NCBI GenBank assembly: GCA_965114465.1
Contig: CBCOYO010000005.1
Location: forward strand, 1-50,543
DNA from: COE1 sp965114465
Lineage (GTDB): Bacteria; Bacillota; Clostridia; Lachnospirales; Lachnospiraceae
Direction: 5' to 3'
DNA length: 50,543 nucleotides
Shown here: positions 1 to 8,303 of the stretch, in pieces
How positions within the stretch are numbered: the stretch's first letter is position 1
Layout: every line of letters begins with the position of its first letter
The notes under the pieces: model-generated
The model's input: only the letters and a program-made list of their open reading frames with translations
What the model was told of the DNA's origin: nothing
Database searches by the model: none
Position numbers and translations under genes: made by a program

Positions 1-1617
1 CGTGTTGGGAAGAAAGCATTATTTGAGGATGTCAATATTAAATTTACTGAGGGCAACTGTTATGGTTTGATCGGTGCAAATGGTGCCGGAAAATCGACAT
101 TTTTAAAAATTTTGTCAGGAAAATTGGAAACTACGAAGGGAGATATTGCGATAACGCCCGGACAGCGGCTTTCTGTGTTGGAGCAGGATCACTTTAAATA
201 TGATGAGTATCCTGTTATGGATGTGGTGATTATGGGAAACGCCCGTCTGTATGAAATTATGAAAGAAAAAGATGCCATATATGCTAAGGAGGATTTCACC
301 GATGAGGATGGTATCCGTGCAAGCGAATTAGAGGGTGAATTTGCTGAGATGAATGGCTGGGAAGCAGAGTCTGACGCAGCACAGCTTTTAAACGGCTTGG
401 GAATTGACACCAGTATTCACTATAGTATTATGAAAGAATTAACCGGCAGCGAGAAAGTAAAAGTGCTGCTTGCGAAGGCACTATTTGGCAATCCTGATAT
501 CCTGCTTTTGGACGAGCCGACGAACCATTTGGATTTGGATGCAATTGCTTGGCTGGAGGAATTTTTAATTAATTTTGATAATACGGTAATTGTAGTATCA
601 CATGACCGTTATTTCTTAAATAAAGTATGTACGCAGATCGCGGATATTGATTACGGCAAAATCCAGCTTTATGCAGGCAACTATGACTTTTGGTATGAGT
701 CCAGCCAGTTGCTTGTAAAGCAGATGAAAGAAGCCAACAAGAAAAAGGAAGAAAAAATTAAGGAACTGCAAGAATTTATTTCACGGTTTTCTGCCAATGC
801 GTCGAAGTCAAAACAGGCGACATCCAGAAAACGTGCCTTAGAGAAAATTGAATTGGATGATATTAAGCCGTCCAGCCGTAAGTATCCATATATTGATTTC
901 CGTCCTGACCGCGAAATTGGAAATGAAGTGCTGACTGTTACGAATTTATCCAAAACCATTAACGGCGAGAAGGTACTTGACAATATTTCCTTTATTTTAG
1001 GACATGATGACAAGGTGGCGTTTGTCGGCGGAAATGAACTTGCTAAGACGACACTGTTTCAAATTTTAATGGGCGAGATAGAGCCTGACGAGGGTTCTTA
1101 TAAATGGGGTGTTACGACCTCACAGGCGTATTTTCCTAAAGACCCGACGAATGAATTTAACAATGACTATACCATTGCAGATTGGCTGATGGGCTATTCA
1201 CCAGTGGATGATATCACTTATGTGCGGGGATTCCTTGGACGTATGCTTTTTGCAGGCGAGGATGGCGTGAAAAAAGTGAAAGTGCTTTCCGGTGGTGAGA
1301 AAGTGCGCTGTCTTTTAAGTAAAATGATGATTAGCGGTGCAAACTGCCTAATTCTTGACGAACCAACCAATCATTTGGATATGGAATCCATTACTGCGCT
1401 TAACAACGGACTGATTAAGTTCCCGGGCGTGGCGATTTTTGCCTGCCATGATCATCAGTTTGTAGAAACCACAGCAAACCGTATTATGGAAATCCTTCCC
1501 AATGGTACATTAATTGATAAGGTAACCACGTATGACGAGTATCTGGCAAGCGATGAAATGGCAAGAAAAAGAACGGTATACACTGCAGAAGCTGAGGATG
1601 AAAGCGGCGAGGAGTAA
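1..1617 (+). CDS. ABC-F family ATPase (5' end outside window)
   Basis: This is a soluble duplicated ABC ATPase of the ABC-F class, whose members act on ribosomes rather than in transport. The frame is open from base 1, so the true start lies to the left. The first cassette shows Walker A GANGAGKST, an altered signature LTGSEK and Walker B LLLDEPTNHLDLD. A charged linker follows, with many K and E between the cassettes. The second cassette has an ordinary LSGGEK signature and LILDEPTNHLD, but its Walker A reads GGNELAKTT, lacking the usual GxGK glycine pattern. The C-terminus is acidic (AEDESGEE). Both DEPTNHLD motifs are diagnostic of ABC-F. I cannot assign the subgroup (YkpA/YbiT-like seems likely) or say whether it has a resistance role. 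Confidence 0.93.
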   Translation, partial: RVGKKALFEDVNIKFTEGNCYGLIGANGAGKSTFLKILSGKLETTKGDIAITPGQRLSVLEQDHFKYDEYPVMDVVIMGNARLYEIMKEKDAIYAKEDFTDEDGIRASELEGEFAEMNGWEAESDAAQLLNGLGIDTSIHYSIMKELTGSEKVKVLLAKALFGNPDILLLDEPTNHLDLDAIAWLEEFLINFDNTVIVVSHDRYFLNKVCTQIADIDYGKIQLYAGNYDFWYESSQLLVKQMKEANKKKEEKIKELQEFISRFSANASKSKQATSRKRALEKIELDDIKPSSRKYPYIDFRPDREIGNEVLTVTNLSKTINGEKVLDNISFILGHDDKVAFVGGNELAKTTLFQILMGEIEPDEGSYKWGVTTSQAYFPKDPTNEFNNDYTIADWLMGYSPVDDITYVRGFLGRMLFAGEDGVKKVKVLSGGEKVRCLLSKMMISGANCLILDEPTNHLDMESITALNNGLIKFPGVAIFACHDHQFVETTANRIMEILPNGTLIDKVTTYDEYLASDEMARKRTVYTAEAEDESGEE

Positions 1618-1637
1618 GAGTGCTGTAGGCATAAGAT

Positions 1638-1670
1638 CAAAAAAGGCAGATGAAAAGTCTGCCTTTTTTA
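1638..1670 (+). terminator. Rho-independent terminator after ABC-F gene
   Basis: The stem AAAGGCAGA / TCTGCCTTT has a 7-nt loop and runs into a T-tract. It begins about 20 bases after the ABC-F stop codon. Confidence 0.88.
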
Positions 1671-1721
1671 TGCACACGGGCACACAAAGGAAACATGTCA
1701 GCAGAAGCTGACGGGTGCCCG
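1668..1721 (+). ncRNA. Hairpin element with AAAGGAAA internal loop, copy A
   Basis: The outer stem CGGGCAC (1677-1683) pairs with GTGCCCG (1715-1721). The inner stem GTCAGC (1697-1702) pairs with GCTGAC (1707-1712) around an AGAA loop. The 5' side of the internal loop contains ACAAAGGAAA. TATGCACAC precedes the stem. A second copy with the same layout but different stem bases lies at 7081-7129 after groEL. No T-tract follows, so it is not a simple terminator. The rest of the gap up to the next gene is GC-rich with small hairpins (for example near 1733-1752 and 1970-1987) and no gene I can support. Confidence 0.5.
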
Positions 1722-1992
1722 GCGCGCGCGCGAGGGGAAAGGCTTTTCCCCTACTCGATTGCGTAGCCCTATGTTGAGGAAATAGGGGCTGAATCGGCGC
1801 ATGGAGGGGGCGTGGAGTAAGGAATCTTGCAGCAAATCCGTGATAGGAATTATGAGGAAGTGTTGATAGATGACGGCATGAAGACAACACGCCGTTATGC
1901 TGTCGCTTGTCACGAGAAGTGCTGTAAAGGAATCGCAGTGTCTGCAAAAACTGACAGAGGGGAGCAAGTTTGAAAGGAAACTTTCAAGTATT

Positions 1993-2030
1993 GATTGGTA
2001 TGCGTGCTAAAGCACGCAGGGGGTATAGAA
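1993..2030 (+). promoter_or_regulatory. Hairpin leader covering the ribosome site, copy A
   Basis: GATTGGTATGCGTGC is followed by a perfect hairpin, TGCGTGC-TAAA-GCACGCA at 2001-2018. CAGGGGG and the ATG come directly after it. Nearly the same leader precedes the ATP-grasp gene at 48435. The hairpin next to the ribosome site suggests control of translation, which is inference. Confidence 0.5.
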
Positions 2031-3722
2031 ATGGATAAAGAACGAATTGATTTACACGTACATTCTAACCGTTCGGATGGAACACTTTCGCCTGCCGAAC
2101 TGGTAGATTATGCTTTACAAAAAGGTTTAAAAGCAATTGCATTGACCGATCACGATACGGTGGACGGTTTGGATGAAATAATGGCGTATGCAAAGGATAA
2201 GCCGCTGGAAGTAATTCCGGGCATTGAGTATTCAACGGAATACCACAAACGGGATGTGCATATCGTGGGGCTTTTTATAGATTATAAAGCACCTGCTTTT
2301 ACAGAATATCTGGAACGGTTCCAACAGTCGCGGGTAAACCGAAATTATAAACTTTGTGCTAATCTGCAAAGGGCGGGAATTGACATTACGTATGAAGCAC
2401 TGCTGGAAGCCTTTCCAGATTCGGTGATTACGCGTGCGCACTATGCTGCATTTTTGTTAGAAAAAGGTTATGTAAATAGCCGCAATGAGGCGTTTGACCG
2501 ATATCTGGGCGATCATACGCCGTATTTTGTGCACAGGGAGAAGATTACGCCGCAGGAGGTGATTGCGGTCACAAAGAAAGCAGGCGGCATTCCGATTTTG
2601 GCGCATCCGACGCTGTATAAACTGGGACGGGAGCAGCTTGAACAGCTTGTTTCTACGTTAAAAGATGTCGGTTTAATGGGGATTGAAACAATGTACAGCA
2701 CCTATAATTCGGCAGAGGAGCGCAGAATCAAAGAACTTGCAAAAAAGTATTACCTTTTGGAAAGCGGCGGATCGGACTTTCACGGGGAAAACAAGCCGGG
2801 GCTGGAACTAGGGACTGGATATGGGAAGTTGGCAGTTGGCGCAGAGCTGCTGGAGAATATGAAAAAAGCATTGACCACAAAAATTCTTTTTACGGATTTA
2901 GACGGAACCTTGCTTTCCGATGCAAAAAAAGATATTTCTGCGGTTACACGTGACAAGATACTGGAGATGCTTGGCGCAGGTCATCATTTCGTGTTGGCAA
3001 GCGGGCGCTCGCTAAATAGTATTCTTGGCGTATTGGAGGAATTAAATATTTTGGAGGCACTTGCTAAACTGCAAAAGAAGCAGCAGACAGGCGGCGTTTA
3101 TGCGGCAGCTTTTAACGGAGCGCAATTGTATGACTGTATCGCGAAAAAGCCGATTGCACAGTATATGGTGTCGATCCCAACTGCACAGTGGCTTTTTGAT
3201 ATGGCAGCAGCACGTGGTATGTATATTCAAACTTATATGGATAAAAAGCTTGTCAGTATTGCAGACGGAAAGGAACTGGAATTTTACAAAAAACTTATCC
3301 CAATGGAGCATGAAATTACGCAGCGGTTAGAGAATGTGTTGGATCATGCGCCGTTTAAACTGCTTGCAATTGACTTGGAGGACAGGGCAAGGCTGGAAGC
3401 CTTTCGGGAAACAGTGGAAGCAGCAAAGGAATCCAGCAATATAATTTGTGCCTTTTCCAATCCGATGTATCTGGAGTTTTATGACAAGCGGGCAGGAAAG
3501 GGAAATGCGTTGGTAAATCTATGTAATGCCTTGCATATCCTTCAAAAGAATGCGATTGCAGCAGGCGATGAGGAGAATGATTGTTCGATGATAGAAGCAG
3601 CAGGAATCGGCGTAGCAATGGCAAATGCAGTGCCGCTTTTAAAGGAGCGTGCTGATTATATTACCAAGAATGACAATAACCATGACGGGATTGTGGAAGT
3701 AATAGAACGGTTTATTTTATAG
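2031..3722 (+). CDS. PHP phosphoesterase fused to Cof-type HAD phosphatase
   Basis: This is a two-domain cytoplasmic hydrolase of 563 residues. Residues about 3-280 form a PHP domain: DLHVHSNRSDGTLSP, TDHDTVDG, ILAHPTLY and GGSDFHG are its metal-binding motifs, as in the YciV/RNase AM-type group of nucleotide and RNA 5' phosphoesterases. From residue about 283 a HAD-IIB (Cof/YidA-like) domain begins with FTDLDGTLL and ends with GDEENDCSMIEAAG and GVAMANA. Such HADs usually dephosphorylate sugar phosphates or nucleotide-like cofactors. Both catalytic cores look intact. I start at the ATG at 2031, since CAGGGGG sits 7 bases upstream; a TTG further up would place the start inside the hairpin. 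The substrate is unknown. Confidence 0.88.
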   Translation: MDKERIDLHVHSNRSDGTLSPAELVDYALQKGLKAIALTDHDTVDGLDEIMAYAKDKPLEVIPGIEYSTEYHKRDVHIVGLFIDYKAPAFTEYLERFQQSRVNRNYKLCANLQRAGIDITYEALLEAFPDSVITRAHYAAFLLEKGYVNSRNEAFDRYLGDHTPYFVHREKITPQEVIAVTKKAGGIPILAHPTLYKLGREQLEQLVSTLKDVGLMGIETMYSTYNSAEERRIKELAKKYYLLESGGSDFHGENKPGLELGTGYGKLAVGAELLENMKKALTTKILFTDLDGTLLSDAKKDISAVTRDKILEMLGAGHHFVLASGRSLNSILGVLEELNILEALAKLQKKQQTGGVYAAAFNGAQLYDCIAKKPIAQYMVSIPTAQWLFDMAAARGMYIQTYMDKKLVSIADGKELEFYKKLIPMEHEITQRLENVLDHAPFKLLAIDLEDRARLEAFRETVEAAKESSNIICAFSNPMYLEFYDKRAGKGNALVNLCNALHILQKNAIAAGDEENDCSMIEAAGIGVAMANAVPLLKERADYITKNDNNHDGIVEVIERFIL

Positions 3723-3724
3723 AT

Positions 3725-3771
3725 GTTACAATTATGATACCCACTACTTTGACGTGGGTATAAAAAGTAAC
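3725..3771. repeat. Short copy of the GTTAC intergenic palindrome family
   Basis: This 47-bp element begins GTTACAATT and ends AAAAGTAAC. It has an internal inverted repeat, ACCCAC / GTGGGT, around TACTTTGAC. The core CCCACTACTTTGxCGTGGGT also occurs in the 143-bp elements at 9187-9329 and 43308-43450. Confidence 0.65.
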
Positions 3772-3900
3772 TAATAGAACACATATGCTAGAAATATCAC
3801 AATATTTTAATAGACAATTACTGTGTGAAATTGTATACTACTTTTATAGAAATGATCGTTTTTAGCAATACTATTTATGGAGAAGGGAAAGGAAACAGGA

Positions 3901-4848
3901 ATGAGTAATAAGAAAATGGCTTTTGCACAGCAGTTGGAGCAGAACAGCAAAAATTATTATCCCAAAGATTTATTTGATCTTGACGCAGCGGGGGATATGC
4001 TGACAGAACTAAAAAACAGCTTTGGGCTGGATACCATAATGACGGACAGGCATGGCAGCATTATTATGGTTAAAGGGGATTTCGGCGATTTTCAGCCGGA
4101 TGTGGTGAATCGGCCGGGAAATAAAATCAGGGTAAACGGCAGGACAGTCTGTCATATTTATGCAAAATACGACAACGTGGCGCAGGAGAATATAGCAGCA
4201 GTAAACAGGCTGTTTGGCGCTTATATGCAGACAATAGAGGGCTTTAGCGAGAAATCCTTCTTGGCGAGTGAACAGGCATTGTACATAGACGAGCTGGAGC
4301 AGCAGGCTGAAAAGGAAGCTGATCAGGCGAAATATTCCGTTCAGACAGATCCGTTGACGGGATTACTGAATCGTAATTATTTTATCAGCCATATGAAGCA
4401 GCTTGCGGAGCGGGAAGTTGTTCCGACAGCAGCGATCTGTGTAAATATCAACGACTGGCGTTTTGTGGATAATAACTACGGCGAGGAGGAAAGCGACCGT
4501 TTAATTGTTGCGGTGGCGAAGATTTTAACAGATAAAGCAGAAGAATGCGGTTTTGAGAATGTGGTTATTGGCAGAGTTGAGGGTGATGTCTTCTATGTGC
4601 TGCTTCCTTTGACAGAGGAGGAGGATGCAAAGGCGTACTGTGCGAAAATACAGCAGGCTTGCCTTGACTTTGAAGATGAGAAGCTTGCGCCAAGCATTGC
4701 GGTAGGCTGTGTTATGAAAACAAATGTTGAGGAAAACTTTAAAGAGGTGTTTTCCGACGCAGAGTATGTTATGCTGGAAAATAAATTTGAAATAAAAAAT
4801 GCGCCCGGCTATAGAGAACGGTTGGAAAAAGGGCTGAAAAAGAGTTAA
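3901..4848 (+). CDS. Degenerate GGDEF-domain protein
   Basis: This 315-residue cytoplasmic protein has no membrane segment. The N-terminal 130 residues look like a small sensor-type domain (TDRHGSIIMVKGDFGDF). An acidic, probably coiled stretch (LEQQAEKEADQAKY) follows, then a GGDEF-type domain opening with the hallmark DPLTGLLNRNYF. The signature loop reads VEGDVFYVL instead of GGDEF, so diguanylate cyclase activity is unlikely. An effector or regulatory role is an inference. An upstream ATG at 3877 is in frame, but AGAAGGGAAAGG just before 3901 favours the later start. The gene stands alone between the PHP-HAD gene and groES. Confidence 0.75.
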   Translation: MSNKKMAFAQQLEQNSKNYYPKDLFDLDAAGDMLTELKNSFGLDTIMTDRHGSIIMVKGDFGDFQPDVVNRPGNKIRVNGRTVCHIYAKYDNVAQENIAAVNRLFGAYMQTIEGFSEKSFLASEQALYIDELEQQAEKEADQAKYSVQTDPLTGLLNRNYFISHMKQLAEREVVPTAAICVNINDWRFVDNNYGEEESDRLIVAVAKILTDKAEECGFENVVIGRVEGDVFYVLLPLTEEEDAKAYCAKIQQACLDFEDEKLAPSIAVGCVMKTNVEENFKEVFSDAEYVMLENKFEIKNAPGYRERLEKGLKKS

Positions 4849-4951
4849 TTCTAAAATAATTATTAAGTAGCATAAATTTAGATAATGGAAGAAAACAAGA
4901 GTATTTACGAGATAATGGAAGAAAATGTAAAATAAATCGCTCTCAACCTGC

Positions 4952-4980
4952 TTGCACAACGCTAAAGAAAAATCTATTAT
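4952..4980 (+). promoter_or_regulatory. groESL sigma-A-type promoter
   Basis: TTGCAC and TATTAT are separated by 17 bases. The predicted transcript start falls at the CIRCE operator immediately downstream. Between the GGDEF gene and this promoter, a 17-base segment (GATAATGGAAGAAAA core) is repeated at 4880 and 4910. Confidence 0.8.
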
Positions 4981-4988
4981 ATGTTCTG

Positions 4989-5015
4989 TTAGCACTCAAT
5001 AGATAAGAGTGCTAA
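4989..5015. promoter_or_regulatory. CIRCE operator (HrcA binding site)
   Basis: This is a perfect TTAGCACTC-N9-GAGTGCTAA, identical to the consensus for the HrcA heat-shock repressor. It lies at the start of the groES leader. hrcA itself is not in the window. Confidence 0.96.
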
Positions 5016-5068
5016 TTGAAAACAGCAAAGAAATATTTTTTATAAATTATTGAAGGAGGCTATAAAAC

Positions 5069-5353
5069 ATGAAATTAGTACCATTAGGTGACAGAGTTGT
5101 ATTAAAGCAGTTGGTTGCGGAAGAAACTACGAAGTCAGGGATTGTTTTACCAGGACAGAATAAAGAGAAGCCGCAGCAGGCAGAGGTTGTTGCAGTTGGA
5201 CCCGGCGGCGTTGTTGACGGCAAGGAAGTAAAGATGGAAGTGAAAGTCGGCGATAATGTTATTTTCTCCAAGTATTCTGGAACAGAAGTAAAGATTGATG
5301 AGGAGGAGTACATTATTGTTAAGCAGAATGATATTCTTGCAGTTATCCAGTAA
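5069..5353 (+). CDS. groES: Co-chaperonin GroES
   Basis: At 94 residues this is the usual GroES length. It forms the heptameric lid of the GroEL folding chamber in the cytoplasm. Family features seen are the N-terminal PLGDRVVLKQ, the mobile loop region TTKSGIVLPG, VVAVGPGG in the roof region, and the C-terminal EEEYIIVKQNDILAVI. AAGGAGG lies about 12 bases upstream of the ATG. It is the first gene of a two-gene operon with groEL, 51 bases downstream, controlled by the CIRCE operator just upstream. Confidence 0.98.
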   Translation: MKLVPLGDRVVLKQLVAEETTKSGIVLPGQNKEKPQQAEVVAVGPGGVVDGKEVKMEVKVGDNVIFSKYSGTEVKIDEEEYIIVKQNDILAVIQ

Positions 5354-5404
5354 TCATAAAAATTTAGGCTACAGCGAATAATAATTTTGGAGGTTTAGTC
5401 AACT

Positions 5405-7030
5405 ATGGCAAAGGAAATTAAATATGGGGCAGAGGCTCGCAAGGCATTAGAAATCGGCGTAAACAAATTGGCAGATACAGTAAGTGTTACATTAGGCCCG
5501 AAAGGAAGAAATGTTGTATTGGATAAGTCTTTCGGCGCACCGTTAATTGCAAATGACGGTGTTACAATCGCTAAGGAAATCGAGTTGGAAGACGCATTTG
5601 AAAATATGGGTGCACAGCTTGTAAAAGAAGTAGCAACAAAGACAAACGATGTAGCAGGCGATGGTACAACAACAGCAACTGTTCTTGCTCAGGCAATGAT
5701 TAATGAGGGAATGAAGAACCTTGCAGCAGGCGCAAATCCAATTGTACTGAGAAAAGGTATGAAGAAAGCAACGGACTGTGCAGTAGAAGCTATTGCAAAT
5801 ATGAGTTCGAAAGTAAACGGAAAGCAGCATATTGCAAGAGTTGCAGCAATTTCTGCAGGGGATGACGAAGTTGGAAATATGGTAGCGGACGCTATGGAGA
5901 AGGTTTCCGGTGACGGCGTTATCACAATCGAGGAGTCAAAGACAATGCAGACCGAGTTGGATTTAGTAGAAGGTATGCAGTTTGACAGAGGATATATTTC
6001 CGCATATATGGCAACCGATATGGATAAGATGGAAGCCAATTTGGAAGATCCATATATCTTGATTACAGATAAGAAAATTTCCAATATTCAGGAGATTCTG
6101 CCTGTATTAGAGCAGGTAGTGCAGTCTGGTGCAAAGCTGATGATTATTGCAGAGGATGTTGAGGGTGAAGCACTGACAACATTAATTGTAAATAAACTGC
6201 GCGGTACGTTCAATGTAGTAGCAGTTAAAGCTCCGGGCTATGGTGATAGAAGAAAGGCAATGCTTGAGGATATTGCGATTCTGACAGGCGGTCAGGTTAT
6301 CAGCGAGGAACTTGGTTTAGATTTGAAAGAAACTACATTGGAGCAGTGCGGTCGTGCGAAGTCTGTTAAGGTACAGAAAGAGAACACCATTATCGTTGAC
6401 GGCGAGGGTGATAAGGCAGCAATCGACGCTAGAATTTCTCAGATTAAGAAACAGATCGAGGAAACAACATCTGATTTCGATAAGGAGAAATTGCAGGAAA
6501 GACTTGCAAAACTTGCAGGCGGCGTAGCAGTTATCCGTGTTGGCGCAGCTACAGAAACAGAAATGAAGGAAGCAAAGCTTCGTATGGAAGACGCTTTGAA
6601 TGCAACAAGAGCAGCAGTTGAAGAAGGTATTATTTCTGGTGGTGGTTCCGCTTATGTTCATGCTTCTAAGGAAGTTGCAAAACTTGTGGATTCTCTTGAG
6701 GGTGATGAGAAGACGGGTGCAAAGATTGTATTAAAGGCTTTGGAAGCTCCTCTGTATATTATTGTTTCCAATGCAGGTCTTGAGGGCAGCGTAATTGTAA
6801 ACAAGGTAAAAGAGTCCGAAGTTGGTTTCGGTTTCGATGCTTACAAAGAAACTTATGTCAATATGGTTGAGGCAGGTATCCTTGATCCGGCTAAGGTTAC
6901 AAGAAGCGCATTGCAGAATGCGTGCAGCGTAGCAAGCACATTGCTGACAACAGAGTCTGTAGTGGCTAATATTAAAGAGGACACACCAGCAATGCCAGCA
7001 GGCGGCCCGGGCATGGGCGGTATGATGTAA
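5405..7030 (+). CDS. groEL: Chaperonin GroEL
   Basis: This 541-residue 60-kDa chaperonin works with GroES to fold proteins in an ATP-driven ring. The sequence shows the ATP-binding motif VTLGPKGRNV, the catalytic region NDVAGDGTTTATVLAQ, GVAVIRVGAATETEMKE, and the C-terminal Gly-Met tail GGPGMGGMM. AGGAGG-like GGAGG lies upstream of the ATG. It is the second gene of the CIRCE-controlled operon. No clear T-tract terminator follows; a strong hairpin at 7090-7129 and a MITE-like element come first. Confidence 0.98.
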   Translation: MAKEIKYGAEARKALEIGVNKLADTVSVTLGPKGRNVVLDKSFGAPLIANDGVTIAKEIELEDAFENMGAQLVKEVATKTNDVAGDGTTTATVLAQAMINEGMKNLAAGANPIVLRKGMKKATDCAVEAIANMSSKVNGKQHIARVAAISAGDDEVGNMVADAMEKVSGDGVITIEESKTMQTELDLVEGMQFDRGYISAYMATDMDKMEANLEDPYILITDKKISNIQEILPVLEQVVQSGAKLMIIAEDVEGEALTTLIVNKLRGTFNVVAVKAPGYGDRRKAMLEDIAILTGGQVISEELGLDLKETTLEQCGRAKSVKVQKENTIIVDGEGDKAAIDARISQIKKQIEETTSDFDKEKLQERLAKLAGGVAVIRVGAATETEMKEAKLRMEDALNATRAAVEEGIISGGGSAYVHASKEVAKLVDSLEGDEKTGAKIVLKALEAPLYIIVSNAGLEGSVIVNKVKESEVGFGFDAYKETYVNMVEAGILDPAKVTRSALQNACSVASTLLTTESVVANIKEDTPAMPAGGPGMGGMM

Positions 7031-7080
7031 GTAAAAAATGTCATACTAAACGCTGAAAAGACTGACGCTAAGTATAAAAA

Positions 7081-7129
7081 TATGCACACAGCCGCACAAA
7101 GGAAAATTGCCGCTTTGCGGCGTGCGGCT
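7081..7129 (+). ncRNA. Hairpin element with AAAGGAAA internal loop, copy B
   Basis: The outer stem AGCCGCAC (7090-7097) pairs with GTGCGGCT (7122-7129). The inner stem GCCGC-TTT-GCGGC encloses the tip, and AAAGGAAAATT bulges on the 5' side. TATGCACAC precedes it. Copy A at 1668-1721 has the same architecture with different but still complementary stems. There is no T-tract. Confidence 0.5.
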
Positions 7130-7138
7130 GGCGCAGCT

Positions 7139-7236
7139 GGGGCTGTTGCAATAAGCTTTGATTATACAAGATATAGTATGAATCGTAACATAGTGTTAGA
7201 CTATCTTGTATACATTTGACTTAATGCGACAGCCCC
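7139..7236. mobile_element. MITE-like element, complete copy 1
   Basis: This 98-bp element has near-perfect terminal inverted repeats, GGGGCTGTTGCAATAAG at the left and the complement of GGGGCTGTCGCATTAAG at the right. An inner inverted repeat ATACAAGATATAGT / ACTATCTTGTAT lets the whole element fold into one hairpin. Other copies are at 13655-13752 and 18610-18708, with a half copy at 7400. It contains no gene. Confidence 0.8.
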
Positions 7237-7399
7237 AATATAAAATAGGCAGGTAAGGCAGAAAAATATACGCCTGCAATATTGTTTATGTTTTTTTATG
7301 CGTGTGCCGAAGCAGAGGAAATATGCCTTTATATGGGGTATCGGCGGCGTACGAGTAGGGAAAAATTTTCTCTGCTAACTGTATAATTATATAAATTAT

Positions 7400-7455
7400 G
7401 GGGCTGTTGCACTAAGAATTGCGTATACAAGATATCATATGAAAGCGTGTTAGAT
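7400..7455. mobile_element. MITE-like element, left half only
   Basis: GGGGCTGTTGCACTAAG is followed by GTATACAAGATATCATATG and AGCGTGTTAGA, matching the left half of the complete 98-bp elements. The right terminal repeat is missing, so this is a truncated copy. The stretch 7237-7399 between the two copies has no recognisable feature. Confidence 0.65.
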
Positions 7456-7535
7456 GACAAATATGTTTTCTTGGGTTTAGAATTTTTAGGGCGCAGCTCC
7501 TTGTTTTCGTTTGGTAAAAAGGAAGATAATAAAAA

Positions 7536-8303
7536 ATGACAAATAAGGAAATATGGCAGATTGCAATGGAGCAGTCGGCAAATGATTTGAATTGTAATGC
7601 AAGTGATTTTCTGGAAATAGAGAATTGTATTGTAATTTCCAAAGCAAACGATTTGTCTAGGAAATATTTGGAACTGCCATTTATCTGCAATCTGGTATCT
7701 TATGGAACGAATATTGTGGCGTCTGTTCAGGAAGAATATCAAGAGATTGTAGCAGAGTATATTGGGAAGTATGATTGTGCGCATTGTTTTGAAACGCCCA
7801 ATATGCATATATTAGACAAAAAACTGCAAAAATATCAAGCAAGGATTTGTTTTATGGCGGAATACTTTCTGCCTGATATTGATTTATTGGAAAAAAAGAA
7901 ATGTCCTTATCCAACAAAAGTTTTAGAACATCGTGACTTTGGCGATTTGTATACCGATAGCTGGAGCAATGCCTTATGCAAAAAAAGAAAAGAATTGGAT
8001 GTTTTAGGCGTAGGTGCGTATGATAAAGGACAGTTAATCGGTTTGGCAGCGTGCTCGGCAGACTGTGATTCCATGTGGCAGATTGGGATTGACGTGCTGC
8101 CGCAATACCGCAGGCAGGGCATTGCGACCGCTTTGACAAGCACGTTGGCAATGGAAATTTTAAAAAGGGATAGAGTGCCGTTTTACTGCGCTGCGTGGTC
8201 TAATATTAAATCTGTTAGAAATGCAATAAAATGCGGTTTCCGTCCCGCTTGGGCAGAACTCACTGCAAAACCGCAGAAGATAGTGGATGAAATGAATAGC
8301 TAG
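7536..8303 (+). CDS. GNAT family N-acetyltransferase
   Basis: This protein has 255 residues. The C-terminal third is a GNAT fold: VGAYDKGQLIGLAACS gives the middle strands, and MWQIGIDVLPQYRRQGIATALTS is the acetyl-CoA-binding motif A with the Q/RxxGxA signature. AAWSNIKSVRNAIKCGFRPAW follows, as usual for family ends. The first 130 residues are a separate domain I do not recognise, perhaps substrate-binding. A weak AAGGAAG site lies about 10 bases before the ATG. It is flanked by repeat elements and long gaps, so it is probably transcribed alone. The substrate cannot be predicted. Confidence 0.85.
   Translation: MTNKEIWQIAMEQSANDLNCNASDFLEIENCIVISKANDLSRKYLELPFICNLVSYGTNIVASVQEEYQEIVAEYIGKYDCAHCFETPNMHILDKKLQKYQARICFMAEYFLPDIDLLEKKKCPYPTKVLEHRDFGDLYTDSWSNALCKKRKELDVLGVGAYDKGQLIGLAACSADCDSMWQIGIDVLPQYRRQGIATALTSTLAMEILKRDRVPFYCAAWSNIKSVRNAIKCGFRPAWAELTAKPQKIVDEMNS

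Noticed and set aside
5543..6661. Several antisense frames of 95-131 codons within groEL
   Set aside because: They are shadows of a highly expressed gene with biased codons, with no start sites or domains.
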